Source: Pradoshia eiseniae (GTDB taxonomy: Bacteria > Bacillota > Bacilli > Bacillales > Pradoshiaceae). Taken from it: a stretch of DNA of 64,000 bases. The notes under the pieces are model-generated. The model saw only the letters and a list, made by a program, of their open reading frames with translations. It had not been told where the DNA came from and did no database searches. Shown here in pieces: positions 34,544 to 43,679 of the stretch. The stretch covers positions 1 to 64,000 of the forward strand of contig NZ_PKOZ01000007.1 in the NCBI RefSeq assembly GCF_002946355.1. The letters are read 5' to 3'. Every line of letters begins with the position of its first letter. Position 1 is the stretch's first letter. The translations under genes were made by a program, and so were the position numbers.

Positions 34544-34921
34544 TTACGAACAGATTCTTTCCAATATCTCAAGCCTATTACCGAAAGGATCTTCGAGGAA
34601 TATTCTATTTACGTTCGGCAATTCTTCATCCTCTATATAAGAAACTCCTCGGTGGGACAAATGCTCCTTTAAGACTTCAAGTCCTTCCACCCGAAATGCT
34701 GGATGAGCCTTCTTTGCAGGAACAAACGGCTCCAAAACGCCCAAATGCAGCTCATAATGATTGAACCTGAACCAAATACCGCCACGCCTCGCCAATTCTG
34801 CTGGTTTTTCAATGACTTCAAATCCGAGAACTCCATGGAAGAATTCATGCGCCTTCTTCTCGCCGCCTTTTGGCATTGCCAATAAAACATGGTCAATGGC
34901 TAAAAATTTCATATGACCCAT
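34544..34921 (-). CDS. Glyoxalase/bleomycin-resistance (VOC) family protein
   Basis: 125 residues with the two beta-alpha-beta-beta-beta modules of the VOC fold: AIDHVLLAMPKGGEKKAHEFF and HPAFRVEGLEVLKEHL, ending in the family signature FLEDPFGNRLEILE. The metal-ligand pattern (His near the N-terminus, His in HYELHLGV, Glu in RLEILE) is present. Substrate unknown; this group covers lyases, dioxygenases and antibiotic-binding proteins. Confidence 0.85.
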   Translation of the reverse strand: MGHMKFLAIDHVLLAMPKGGEKKAHEFFHGVLGFEVIEKPAELARRGGIWFRFNHYELHLGVLEPFVPAKKAHPAFRVEGLEVLKEHLSHRGVSYIEDEELPNVNRIFLEDPFGNRLEILERICS

Positions 34922-35107
34922 ATTCCATTCACTCCTCTCCTCTAAGTCAAGTATAGAGAATCCCTAACCGTTATCCTATGTCGCTTTTTTTATACAAGGC
35001 CATAAAGAATCGTTATCGGCAACATCAACTATTTGTATTTTCCCAAAAAATAAAATACGATAAATATATTAAATCAATCTGTATTTTTACGAAAAAAGGT
35101 GAAACGA

Positions 35108-36247
35108 TTGTCCATATTAGTTGTTGATGATAATAAAGTGAATTTATTTGTAATAGAGACGATATTAAAGCAAGCTGGCTATAAGAATTTGCGAATGGCC
35201 GACTCTGCAACAGCGATGTTTACTATTTTAGAAGATGATAGACTCAAAAATGGAAAGAGTACATTTAATCTCATTTTGCTCGATATTATGATGCCGGAAA
35301 TGGATGGAATTGCTGCCTGCAAGAAGCTGCAAAGCTGTCCTGCCTATAAGGATATTCCGGTCATATTCGTCACTGCGCTTGGTGACACCCATAAATTAGC
35401 TGAAGCACTTGATGCTGGCGGCACTGATTACATCATGAAACCAATTAATAAGGTCGAGCTTCTCGCTCGGATGCGTGTTGCCTTACGATTGAAGGAAGAA
35501 AAGGATTGGCATAAGGAGCAGGATGAGAAAATCAGCTATGAACTTAATTTGGCAGCCATGGTCCAAAGGAGCATTCTAAGTGAGCCGATTGCCAATGAGG
35601 ATATTTCCATCACGACTTCCTATAAGCCATCCTTCAATTTGGCAGGCGATATGTATTATTGGCAGCAAATTGACGACCACCGTTATGCCGTCTTTTTGTT
35701 CGATATGATGGGACATGGCATTCCCGCTTCCTTGATGTGTATGTATATATCATCTATCATGAGGGATGCGGTCCGCAATCTGGTTGAACCTGAACAAGTC
35801 ATACACGAATTAAACCGCTCGATGACCATGCTTGAGGGACACTCCAATATGACCTCGTATTACTTAACCGGAATTTATTTATTAATAGATACGGAGAATA
35901 AGAAGATTGATTATGTGAACGCCGGCCACCCGCCATGTTATCTTTATATCGATGATAATGAACTCGTACATCTGGGTCAGGGGAACACGGCCATTGGTTT
36001 CTTCAATCGCATAGAGGTCAATAAATCAACCATTCATTATAATGATAGTTTCCAAATTCTCTTATTTACTGATGGGGTAATTGAGGCCATTGATGATGAT
36101 GAGAATAAGGCAATCAAGCATTTACAGTCAGCAGCCTCTCACCAATGGACGAACGAGGAGGCAGCGTCCCCACTTGATGTTATTCTTCCAAAGGAAAGAC
36201 AAAAGGATCAGCATGATGATATGTGTGTCATCGTCGTACGCGGATAA
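35108..36247 (+). CDS. rsbY: Response regulator PP2C phosphatase, RsbY-like
   Basis: 379 residues. A receiver domain (about 1-122) has the acidic pair VVDD and phospho-acceptor D59 in LLDIMMPEMDG. A PP2C/SpoIIE phosphatase domain follows (about 145-379), with metal-site motifs AGDMYYW, FDMMGHGIPASL, NAGHPP and FTDGVIEA. In B. cereus RsbY is phosphorylated by RsbK and dephosphorylates RsbV to free sigma-B. The TTG at 35108 has AAAGGTG 6 nt upstream; a GTG three codons earlier lacks a ribosome site. It is convergent with rsbM, and rsbV, rsbW and sigB are not nearby. Confidence 0.83.
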   Translation: MSILVVDDNKVNLFVIETILKQAGYKNLRMADSATAMFTILEDDRLKNGKSTFNLILLDIMMPEMDGIAACKKLQSCPAYKDIPVIFVTALGDTHKLAEALDAGGTDYIMKPINKVELLARMRVALRLKEEKDWHKEQDEKISYELNLAAMVQRSILSEPIANEDISITTSYKPSFNLAGDMYYWQQIDDHRYAVFLFDMMGHGIPASLMCMYISSIMRDAVRNLVEPEQVIHELNRSMTMLEGHSNMTSYYLTGIYLLIDTENKKIDYVNAGHPPCYLYIDDNELVHLGQGNTAIGFFNRIEVNKSTIHYNDSFQILLFTDGVIEAIDDDENKAIKHLQSAASHQWTNEEAASPLDVILPKERQKDQHDDMCVIVVRG

Positions 36248-36250
36248 AGA

Positions 36251-36287
36251 AAACAGGCGGAGAAACAAAATATTCCGTCTGTTTTTT
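36251..36287 (+). terminator. Terminator after rsbY
   Basis: AAACAGGCGGA (36251-36261) pairs with TCCGTCTGTTT (36274-36284), then T run. Confidence 0.85.
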
Positions 36288-36460
36288 CACATGCAAAAAC
36301 ATGCTTTCTTTTAACTGTTTGGAGCATATACCGAAATATTGCGCTCAAATCTAATAAAATGCTAATAGGACAGCATATAGATAAAATGCCTTTATTACTG
36401 CTCGGCAAGGAAGCATTTCTTATCATGCCGTACGCACCGTAAGTGATAATCCATAAAAAT

Positions 36461-36488
36461 AAACAAGCGGGCAGCTGCCCGCTTGTTT
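36461..36488. terminator. Terminator after rsbM
   Basis: AAACAAGCGGGCAGCTGCCCGCTTGTTT is a perfect 28-nt palindrome directly after the rsbM stop codon, with A and T runs around it. Confidence 0.85.
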
Positions 36489-37341
36489 ATTTCTTTTGAT
36501 ATAGCCGTTGTGCACTGTCAATTTCATCAAAAGCATGGCTCATCTCCATAATTTTCAGCGATTCCTTGTTGCCGAGGCCTATAAATCCTCCTGAGCTCAA
36601 TGAATCACTGAAGAGCTGGAAAACCTTTTCCTGAAGCTCCATATTGAAATAGATGATAACATTGCGGCAAATGATTACGTGAAATTCATTAAATGATCCA
36701 TCTGTCACGAGGTTATGCTGAGCAAATACAATGTTCTTTGACAGGGAAGGATCAAAATAGGCATATTGTACATCCGTGTTGTAATACTCAGAGAATGCTG
36801 CCTTTCCGCCTGCCTGCAGATAATTTTTCGTATAGGCCTGCATTCGCTTCAAGGAAAATGCTCCTTGTCTCGCCTTCTCAATGACTTTCTCATTCATATC
36901 CGTCGCATAAATCTTCGCCTTATCCAAAAGCCCCTCCTCCTGCAAGAGGATGGCCATTGAATAGACCTCCTCTCCGGTAGAACATCCCGCATGCCAAATC
37001 CTGATTTCTGGAAGATCCTTTAGCTTCGGGATGATTTTCTTCCGGAAGGTATAAAAGAATTCAGGATCTCTGAACATATCCGTTACATTAATGGAGAAAT
37101 CATTAAGAAGATTAGCTACATATCCTTCCTCATGGATGACTTTCTTCAATAAATCAGAAACGGTTGAAAGACGATCCCTGTTCAAGCGGTGCTCAATCCG
37201 CCGCTTAATAGACGAGCGCATATAGTCCCGGAAATCATAGCCGGTCAATCTGTATATAGCCTCTAACAATAGATCTATTTCTAAACCTACTAGCTCTTCT
37301 TCTGATGTCGGCGTTCTTCGATAGCCCACTAGCCCCTGCAA
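36487..37341 (-). CDS. rsbM: CheR-type methyltransferase, RsbM-like
   Basis: Up to 284 residues. The N-terminal helical CheR domain includes YDFRDYMRSSIKRRIEHRLN. The SAM-binding domain has HAGCSTGEEVYSMA and the family motif ICRNVIIYFN. In B. cereus RsbM methylates the kinase RsbK and dampens sigma-B activation. It follows rsbK by 10 nt. The start is uncertain: TTG at 37341 follows AGGGAG without spacing, and a GTG five codons in is an alternative. Chemotaxis genes are absent nearby, which argues against a role in motility. Confidence 0.82.
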   Translation of the reverse strand: MQGLVGYRRTPTSEEELVGLEIDLLLEAIYRLTGYDFRDYMRSSIKRRIEHRLNRDRLSTVSDLLKKVIHEEGYVANLLNDFSINVTDMFRDPEFFYTFRKKIIPKLKDLPEIRIWHAGCSTGEEVYSMAILLQEEGLLDKAKIYATDMNEKVIEKARQGAFSLKRMQAYTKNYLQAGGKAAFSEYYNTDVQYAYFDPSLSKNIVFAQHNLVTDGSFNEFHVIICRNVIIYFNMELQEKVFQLFSDSLSSGGFIGLGNKESLKIMEMSHAFDEIDSAQRLYQKK

Positions 37342-37351
37342 CTCCCTTCAA

Positions 37352-40153
37352 CTATTTCGTAAGCCAAACACGCATTACAGAGAATAATTGCTCCAGATTA
37401 ATTGGCTTGCTAATATAATCTGTCGCTCCTGCCTCAAGACACTTCTCACGGTCTCCCTTCATTGCCTTAGCTGTTAAGGCAATAATAGGAATGGAAATGA
37501 AATCAGGATTTGAACGAATATGTCTCATTGTCTCGTATCCATCAAGCTCCGGCATCATAATATCCATCAAAATCATATCCAGATCTTGCTCTCTTTGAAG
37601 CAAATTCAAACACTCAATCCCATTCTCAGCTACCATAATTTCAACACCCTTGCTCTCTAAAGCATTCTTTAAAGCAAAAATGTTACGGTGGTCATCATCT
37701 GTAATAAGCACTCTCTTACCCTTAAAGACATCAATGAGCTCATCTGGCTCTGGTTCAGCCATAGCAACGGCTATTTCTTCATTTTCTTCTTTCTGAACTG
37801 CCACTTGCTCTAAAACTTCATTAGATATTGGCAAGTGAATAACATCATTTGTCTGTGTTTTTTGCAAGCCTTCCGGCAGATTTGGTAGGTAAACAGTAAA
37901 CACGCTTCCCTCATTTTCCTTGCTATCAAGCGTAATGAATCCGCCAAGCAATTTGGCAAACTCGCGGCAGATGGATAATCCAAGTCCGGTACCGCCATAT
38001 TTACGTGCTGTCGCCCCATCTGCTTGCTGGAAAGCCTCAAAGATTAAATCCTGCTTTTCTGAAGGTATGCCAAGACCGGTATCTTCGACGACTATCTTCA
38101 TCCAGAAATCGGACTGAACATTTTGATCTAATGCTTCCTTCTCCTTCGTATTCTTCACTTTCTCAAGCTTCAAGGATACAGAGCCCTTATTGGTGAATTT
38201 CACGGCATTAGAAAGCAAATTCTTAATGATTTGCTGCATACGCTGTTCATCTGTATAGAAAATAGAAGGAAGATCCTCCTCAATCTCGACATTAAACGTT
38301 AATCCCTTTTGCTCCGCCATCGGCATGAATGATCGTTCAACGGTTTCGGCAATCTCACGAATATTGGTTTCATTGAAGAAGACTTCAAGCTTTCCAGCTT
38401 CAACCTTAGACAGATCAAGAATGTCATTAATTAGCATCATCAAATCATTGCCAGATGTATAAATAACCTTCGCAAATTCTCGTTCCTCTTCCGTATAATC
38501 CCCATTTGCTTTCTCTGCGAGCATTTCAGATAAGATTAGAATGCTATTTAACGGAGTCCGAAGCTCATGCGACATATTGGCAAGAAACTCTGATTTATAT
38601 TTAGAGCTTTGCAGCAGCTGCTCATTCTTCGCCTCAAGCTCTTCTTTCGAGAATTCGAGCTCTTTTGACTTTTGCTCAGCTTCTTGGCTGCGCTCTTCAA
38701 GCTGCTCATTAATCATGCGCAATTCCTCAGACTGCATTTGCAGTTCCTCTGACTGGGACTGCAGCTCCTCTGCTTGTACTTGCAGCTCTTCAGTCATGGC
38801 TTGAGAATCACTTAAAAGCCGTTCAATTTCCATGCGGCTCTGAACGCTATGGATAGCCATGCCTAGCATTTCAATCATTTGGGTCAATGCCTGATATTCA
38901 AGCTCATTGAATTCCCTCATACTGGCGAATTCCAATACTGCGATTGTGTCTTTCTCATATATAATTGGCGCAATTAAGATAGCCTTTGGGCGTACTTCTC
39001 CAAGCCCTGTCTTGATTAACTGATAATCGTCGGGAATATACTCCATGCGGACAACCTTTTGATCAACAGCCGTTTGCCCAATGATTCCCTCACCAATCTT
39101 AAAGTGTTCCCTGCCCCCATCTCCATAAGAGGCTGCACGGAAAAAGAAAGACTCATCATTTTCTTTTCTCTTCAAGTAGATTGCTCCAATAGACGCTCCG
39201 AGCATAGGTGTCAGCTTAGAAACTAACCGGTCAGCCAGCTCATTGACCTGGAAGATACCCTGGTTCATCTCAGCTACCTCAGCCAAGCAGGTCTGAATCC
39301 AGTTCTGATCCGTAATTCTCTTATTATATTCCTTCTCGTTACGGGAATATTTCTCTAAAGAAGCGGACATATTGTTAAACGCGATTGCAATCCGGCCAAT
39401 CTCATCTTCTGCCCTGACCTTCAGCCGCGGCATCGTTGTTGTATCCTTTAAATCTACATTGCTGATGACATCAGTAATCTCATTCAGCTCTCTTGTTGTT
39501 GATCGAATGACCCAATAGGCAATCACACATGCCAGCAATAACGAAAGGAGAATGGCGGTCCTAACGATTGCCTCTATTTCGTTGTATCGCTCTTCTGAAC
39601 GAAGAAGCGCATCATTCATCAGCTCTTCTTGGAAACTAATAAACTCTGTTATCACCGGAAGTAAATCAGTCGCAGATTCATTCAGGCTAACCATTAATTC
39701 ATCAAAATTATCGGGTGAGCCACTCGCCATTTCCGTTAAAACTTGGCTCTCATTCTGGGTATAAATATCATACAACGCCTTGAACTCAGCCAGAAGCTCT
39801 TCCCCGTTTTGGGTGTTGGCCATAGATTGAAGCTTCGCATAACGATCTTCTATGATAATATGATACTGATTAATTTCATCAAGGGTTTTATCAATTTCAT
39901 CAGCAGACCCCTCTACTTCTGCTAACGATAAACTTCTTTGCATTCCTAAGAAATTCTTTTGGATATCATTTGTGTAACTAACCTTTTGATAGCGGTCATC
40001 CACGATTTCGAGTAAATCCCCACGTGCATTGTTCAAACGGAAAGCAATGACACTTAGAACAATAATACTTACTGCAAGCATTAAGCCAAAGCCAACTGTC
40101 AGCCGTTTAGAAAAGCTTAACCGACTTAATCTGTTCTTGTTCTCCTCGCTCAT
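37352..40153 (-). CDS. rsbK: Hybrid sensor histidine kinase, RsbK-like
   Basis: 933 residues. TM1 19-40, an extracytoplasmic helical sensor of CHASE3 type 41-198, TM2 199-216, HAMP 217-270, GAF about 300-440, and a Glu/Gln-rich coiled coil about 445-520 with repeated EEL units. HisKA has phospho-acceptor H529 (NMSHELRTP). The ATPase domain has N645, DTGLGIP and GTGLGLS. The C-terminal receiver has D864 (MDIMMPELDG) and K916. This is the domain order of B. cereus RsbK, which signals to RsbY and is methylated by RsbM. The ATG has GGAGAG 11 nt upstream, with a 4-codon frame overlapping the start. Confidence 0.85.
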   Translation of the reverse strand: MSEENKNRLSRLSFSKRLTVGFGLMLAVSIIVLSVIAFRLNNARGDLLEIVDDRYQKVSYTNDIQKNFLGMQRSLSLAEVEGSADEIDKTLDEINQYHIIIEDRYAKLQSMANTQNGEELLAEFKALYDIYTQNESQVLTEMASGSPDNFDELMVSLNESATDLLPVITEFISFQEELMNDALLRSEERYNEIEAIVRTAILLSLLLACVIAYWVIRSTTRELNEITDVISNVDLKDTTTMPRLKVRAEDEIGRIAIAFNNMSASLEKYSRNEKEYNKRITDQNWIQTCLAEVAEMNQGIFQVNELADRLVSKLTPMLGASIGAIYLKRKENDESFFFRAASYGDGGREHFKIGEGIIGQTAVDQKVVRMEYIPDDYQLIKTGLGEVRPKAILIAPIIYEKDTIAVLEFASMREFNELEYQALTQMIEMLGMAIHSVQSRMEIERLLSDSQAMTEELQVQAEELQSQSEELQMQSEELRMINEQLEERSQEAEQKSKELEFSKEELEAKNEQLLQSSKYKSEFLANMSHELRTPLNSILILSEMLAEKANGDYTEEEREFAKVIYTSGNDLMMLINDILDLSKVEAGKLEVFFNETNIREIAETVERSFMPMAEQKGLTFNVEIEEDLPSIFYTDEQRMQQIIKNLLSNAVKFTNKGSVSLKLEKVKNTKEKEALDQNVQSDFWMKIVVEDTGLGIPSEKQDLIFEAFQQADGATARKYGGTGLGLSICREFAKLLGGFITLDSKENEGSVFTVYLPNLPEGLQKTQTNDVIHLPISNEVLEQVAVQKEENEEIAVAMAEPEPDELIDVFKGKRVLITDDDHRNIFALKNALESKGVEIMVAENGIECLNLLQREQDLDMILMDIMMPELDGYETMRHIRSNPDFISIPIIALTAKAMKGDREKCLEAGATDYISKPINLEQLFSVMRVWLTK

Positions 40154-40258
40154 CTAGCCATCATCTCTCCTCACCTAAATTATTTATTTATTTATTTATA
40201 TAAACGACTAACTTATCATCGCAATACAAGATTATGTACAATTATACTTTTAATTCAC

Positions 40259-40292
40259 ATAAAAAGACACTAACTTGCGTCAGTGTCTTTTC
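40259..40292 (-). terminator. Terminator after the cardiolipin synthase gene
   Basis: AAAGACACT (40263-40271) pairs with AGTGTCTTT (40282-40290); the stem has T or A runs on both sides. Confidence 0.75.
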
Positions 40293-40308
40293 TGTCTCTA
40301 TTAATAGG

Positions 40309-41763
40309 TCAGAGAACTGGGGACAATAAACGAGAAACAGATTCCTTAAATCGGATATACAGCGGGCGGCTGTCGTATATTTCCTGGGTTAACTCCATAC
40401 ATTCCATTAAATCCTTCTCAAAGGTGTTTCTTAAATTAACAGATGAATTCTCATGATAAATAATGGCATTCACTTCAAAATTCAGCCTGAAGCTGCGCAC
40501 ATCAATATTGGCGGTTCCCACTGTTGCGATGCTATCATCGATGACCATCGTTTTTGCATGCAAGAATCCATTCCCATAAAGATAGACTTTTGCGCCAGCT
40601 TTCAGCACCTCACCAACGTATGAATAGGTTGCCCAATACACAAATAGATGGTCAGGCTTATTCGGAATCATGACCCTGACGTCGACCCCTGACACAGAGG
40701 CAATACGGATAGCATCTAGAACGCTGTCATCTGGAATGAAGTACGGCGTTTGAATATACACATACTCCTTCGCATCCAAAATCATACGAATATAGCTATT
40801 CTTGATCTGTTCCCAAGTGGAATCAGGACCAGATGTGACTATTTGCAACCCTACCCCCATATCATCTCTATCATTTTTATATAAGAAATACTCGTCGTTC
40901 CATTCAACCTTTTCTCCACTAGCCTGGGCCCAGTCCAAAAGGAAGCGGACCTGCAAGTCATTAACAGCATTGCCCTTAATGCGGAGGTGGGTATCTCGCC
41001 AGTAGCCAAAACGAGGGTTTAACCCTAAATATTCTTCTCCAACATTAAATCCGCCCATATATCCGATTTTTTTATCGATGACGACTATTTTCCGGTGATT
41101 CCGGAAATTTATACGTAAATTAAGGATTGGCAATTTCCCAGGGAAGAAAGCATAAGCGCTCCCCCCTGCCTCGATCAGCTTCTTCACCCTTTTTTTTGAT
41201 ATTCTCCTGGACCCGGCATCATCATATAGAAGCCTGACCTCGACCCCCTCCTTCGCCTTCTCGGTCAATGCTTCGAGGAGGCGATTCCCATACACATCAT
41301 TTTGAATGATGTAATACAGGACGTGAATATTCTTCTTTGCTGCAGCGATATCCTTGAATAATGAATCGAACTTATCCCTTCCATCGGTGAATATCTCTAA
41401 ATCATTATTCTGGGTATAAAGGGAGTGATCAGTTGTCATATTCATCATCAATAAGTCTTTATATTTTTGGGTCAAATATGTATTAAAAGGTTCAACTCCG
41501 TCACGCAGGTCCAATTTCTGCTGCTTAATTCCGCGCTCTAAGGTCTCATATCCTTTCTTATCCCATGTGAATATTCTCCTCTTGCTCAAATTCTGTCCTA
41601 GAATAATATAGAGGATAAACCCACCAATGGGGATAAAGGACAATACCATCAACCAGGCCCATGAAGCACTCACATTGCGCCGTTCCAAAAAGGTAATAGT
41701 AATGGCAAATAGTAAATTCACGATAATCAAAAGGACCCAAAATATCGAATCAATCATTTCCAT
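40309..41763 (-). CDS. cls: Cardiolipin synthase
   Basis: 484 residues. Two N-terminal membrane helices are followed by two phospholipase-D HKD motifs, HRKIVVIDKKIGYMGG and HAKTMVIDDSIATVGTAN. Length and order match bacterial Cls, which joins two phosphatidylglycerols to cardiolipin and glycerol at the membrane. ATG 41763 has GAGAGG 8 nt upstream; the longer frame upstream lacks a ribosome site. Confidence 0.93.
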   Translation of the reverse strand: MEMIDSIFWVLLIIVNLLFAITITFLERRNVSASWAWLMVLSFIPIGGFILYIILGQNLSKRRIFTWDKKGYETLERGIKQQKLDLRDGVEPFNTYLTQKYKDLLMMNMTTDHSLYTQNNDLEIFTDGRDKFDSLFKDIAAAKKNIHVLYYIIQNDVYGNRLLEALTEKAKEGVEVRLLYDDAGSRRISKKRVKKLIEAGGSAYAFFPGKLPILNLRINFRNHRKIVVIDKKIGYMGGFNVGEEYLGLNPRFGYWRDTHLRIKGNAVNDLQVRFLLDWAQASGEKVEWNDEYFLYKNDRDDMGVGLQIVTSGPDSTWEQIKNSYIRMILDAKEYVYIQTPYFIPDDSVLDAIRIASVSGVDVRVMIPNKPDHLFVYWATYSYVGEVLKAGAKVYLYGNGFLHAKTMVIDDSIATVGTANIDVRSFRLNFEVNAIIYHENSSVNLRNTFEKDLMECMELTQEIYDSRPLYIRFKESVSRLLSPVL

Positions 41764-41951
41764 AGGGCAATCCTCTCCAACCCGCAATAATCTATATAAT
41801 AAAAATACCATAAGGTACAAGCAATACAAAAAAAAGTTTACCTTCCCCTATTATGCTGCTTATCCCAAATATCAATTCCTTTCAGCTATTAGTGCATAAT
41901 AAAGAAATGCGTTAGGAATAGTAAGGAGTAAAAAAGATAGGAGAACCAAGT

Positions 41952-42185
41952 ATGCCTAGAAGAAGTGATAATGCTCATACAAATCCTGAAATCAACCATG
42001 ATGGCAATCATGAAAATATCATCAACGATCCTAAAGCCTATAATATGGGCGTTGCCACAAGCAATTTCTATCCTGGACACGGAATGAACAAAAATCCTTA
42101 CCATGTAGAGGAGAAAAATGATACCCCTTCTGAAATGGAGAATTTCGAGAAATTAATGCGGGGCAAAGAACCAAGAGAAAAGTAA
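41952..42185 (+). CDS. Hypothetical small hydrophilic protein
   Basis: 77 residues, rich in Asn, His, Glu and Lys, with no membrane segment and little predicted order; there is a short C-terminal helix (SEMENFEKLMRGKEP). AGGAG lies 8 nt before ATG, and a terminator follows directly, so it looks like a real single gene. The composition is like small sporulation or stress proteins of Bacillus, but I do not recognise a family. Confidence 0.6.
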   Translation: MPRRSDNAHTNPEINHDGNHENIINDPKAYNMGVATSNFYPGHGMNKNPYHVEEKNDTPSEMENFEKLMRGKEPREK

Positions 42186-42186
42186 G

Positions 42187-42220
42187 AAAAGGGAGATGGC
42201 CACGCCATTCTCCCTTTTTC
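42187..42220. terminator. Bidirectional terminator
   Basis: AAAGGGAGATGGC (42188-42200) pairs with GCCATTCTCCCTTT (42204-42217). It separates the small ORF from the convergent ABC operon. Confidence 0.85.
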
Positions 42221-42226
42221 TTGTCC

Positions 42227-42949
42227 TTACAGGACCTTACTTAAAAACAGTTTCGTCCGCTCATGCTGCGGATTATCAAATAGCTCTTTTGGTTTGTTCT
42301 GCTCTACGATATAGCCTTCATCCATAAAAATAACACGGTCTCCTACTTCCTTTGCAAATCCCATTTCATGCGTAACTACGACCATGGTCATGCCCTCACT
42401 GGCCAATTGCTTCATAACCTCAAGCACCTCACCAACCATCTCCGGGTCAAGCGCAGATGTAGGTTCATCAAACAGCATGATCTCCGGCTCCATTGCCAAA
42501 GCTCGCGCAATCGCTACCCTTTGCTTCTGCCCCCCTGATAATGAATCCGGATAGGCATCTGCCTTCTCAGAGAGGCCAACCTTACTGAGTAATTCGAGCG
42601 CCTTATTCTTTGCTTGCTCTGCTGAGACCTTCTTAACCTTCGTCGGAGCAAGCATTAAATTCTCAAGGACGGTCTTATGGGGGAATAAATTAAAATGCTG
42701 AAACACCATACCTGTTTTTTGCCGGACCTTATTAATGTCTATTTTCTTATCAGCAAGATCGACGCCGTTAATGCGGACATGCCCGCCTGATATGGCTTCA
42801 AGCAGATTTAAACACCGCAGGAAAGTAGATTTACCCGACCCTGAAGGTCCGATGACCACAACAACCTCTTTGTGTTCAATGGTGATGCTAATATCCTTTA
42901 AAACTTCATTGCTGCCAAACGACTTCTTTAAATTCTCGACTACAATCAT
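42227..42949 (-). CDS. Polar amino-acid ABC transporter, ATP-binding protein
   Basis: 240 residues. Walker [10 protein letters not shown], signature LSGGQKQR, Walker [13 protein letters not shown], switch His in VVTHEMGFA. It belongs to the GlnQ/ArtR/HisP group that energises uptake of polar amino acids. Its start overlaps the permease stop by 4 nt. The substrate (arginine, glutamine, cystine or other) cannot be fixed from sequence; the ATPase looks somewhat closer to ArtR. Confidence 0.9.
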   Translation of the reverse strand: MIVVENLKKSFGSNEVLKDISITIEHKEVVVVIGPSGSGKSTFLRCLNLLEAISGGHVRINGVDLADKKIDINKVRQKTGMVFQHFNLFPHKTVLENLMLAPTKVKKVSAEQAKNKALELLSKVGLSEKADAYPDSLSGGQKQRVAIARALAMEPEIMLFDEPTSALDPEMVGEVLEVMKQLASEGMTMVVVTHEMGFAKEVGDRVIFMDEGYIVEQNKPKELFDNPQHERTKLFLSKVL

Positions 42950-43611
42950 TTTGTATCAAGCCTTCTTTCCATTTTGTTTAACAGATAGCTTAAGGAAAGC
43001 GTCAAGATGAGATAAATGAAAGCCGAAGCTAAATATGGCTCCCATACACGGAAATATTGACTAGCCATCGCTCTGCCCCAATAGGTCAGCTCCGGGGCAG
43101 CGATAACAGCCGCAATCGACGATTCCTTTATAAGTACGACAAATTCATTTCCAAGAGGAGGAATCATCCGTTTAAAGGCTTGCGGTAAAATAACATAGCG
43201 CATCGCCTGTGCACTCGACATCCCGAGAGACCGGGCACCCTCCATCTGGCCTGTATCAATGGATTGGATGCCTGCTCGAAAGATTTCCGCAATATAGGCA
43301 GCTGAATTCAATGACAAAGCGAGAATCGTTGCCAATATTACGTTTGTCTCACCAGTAATAGCTGGAACAACACCGAAATGGATTAATAGAAGTTGGACAA
43401 ATAACGGAGTACCGCGAAAGAAGCCAATATAACAATTTAGCGGTATGGACAATAATTTGCTTTTCGTTATCTTTCCAAGCCCTATTAATAAGCCCAGAAC
43501 CGTTCCGATTAAGATCCCTGCAATTGAAAGCCCAATTGTATATAGAGTCCCTTTTAATAGAAAGGGCATATATTCTTGAATAATATCCCACCTGAAATCC
43601 AATGGTCCCAT
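42946..43611 (-). CDS. Polar amino-acid ABC transporter, permease
   Basis: About 221 residues, 4-5 membrane helices, with the His/Glu/Gln-type permease signature [21 protein letters not shown] and the EAA loop [21 protein letters not shown]. It forms a homodimer in the membrane. The start is unclear: ATG 43611 lies directly after AGGAGG, and a TTG three codons later has better spacing (9 nt). Confidence 0.88.
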   Translation of the reverse strand: MGPLDFRWDIIQEYMPFLLKGTLYTIGLSIAGILIGTVLGLLIGLGKITKSKLLSIPLNCYIGFFRGTPLFVQLLLIHFGVVPAITGETNVILATILALSLNSAAYIAEIFRAGIQSIDTGQMEGARSLGMSSAQAMRYVILPQAFKRMIPPLGNEFVVLIKESSIAAVIAAPELTYWGRAMASQYFRVWEPYLASAFIYLILTLSLSYLLNKMERRLDTK

Positions 43612-43679
43612 CCTCCTTATACTAAAAATTGCGTAACATGGCTTCATCCTTCCGATGTTACGCAATTCATTCCATACGT

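Noticed and set aside
38541-38804. Antisense ORF of 87 codons opposite the coiled coil of rsbK
   Set aside because: A serine- and cysteine-rich translation produced by the repeated EEL codons on the other strand; no ribosome site.
40176-40203. TTTA tandem repeat upstream of rsbK
   Set aside because: A short low-complexity tract; no sign of phase variation because it is far from the start codon and not in a promoter box I can identify.
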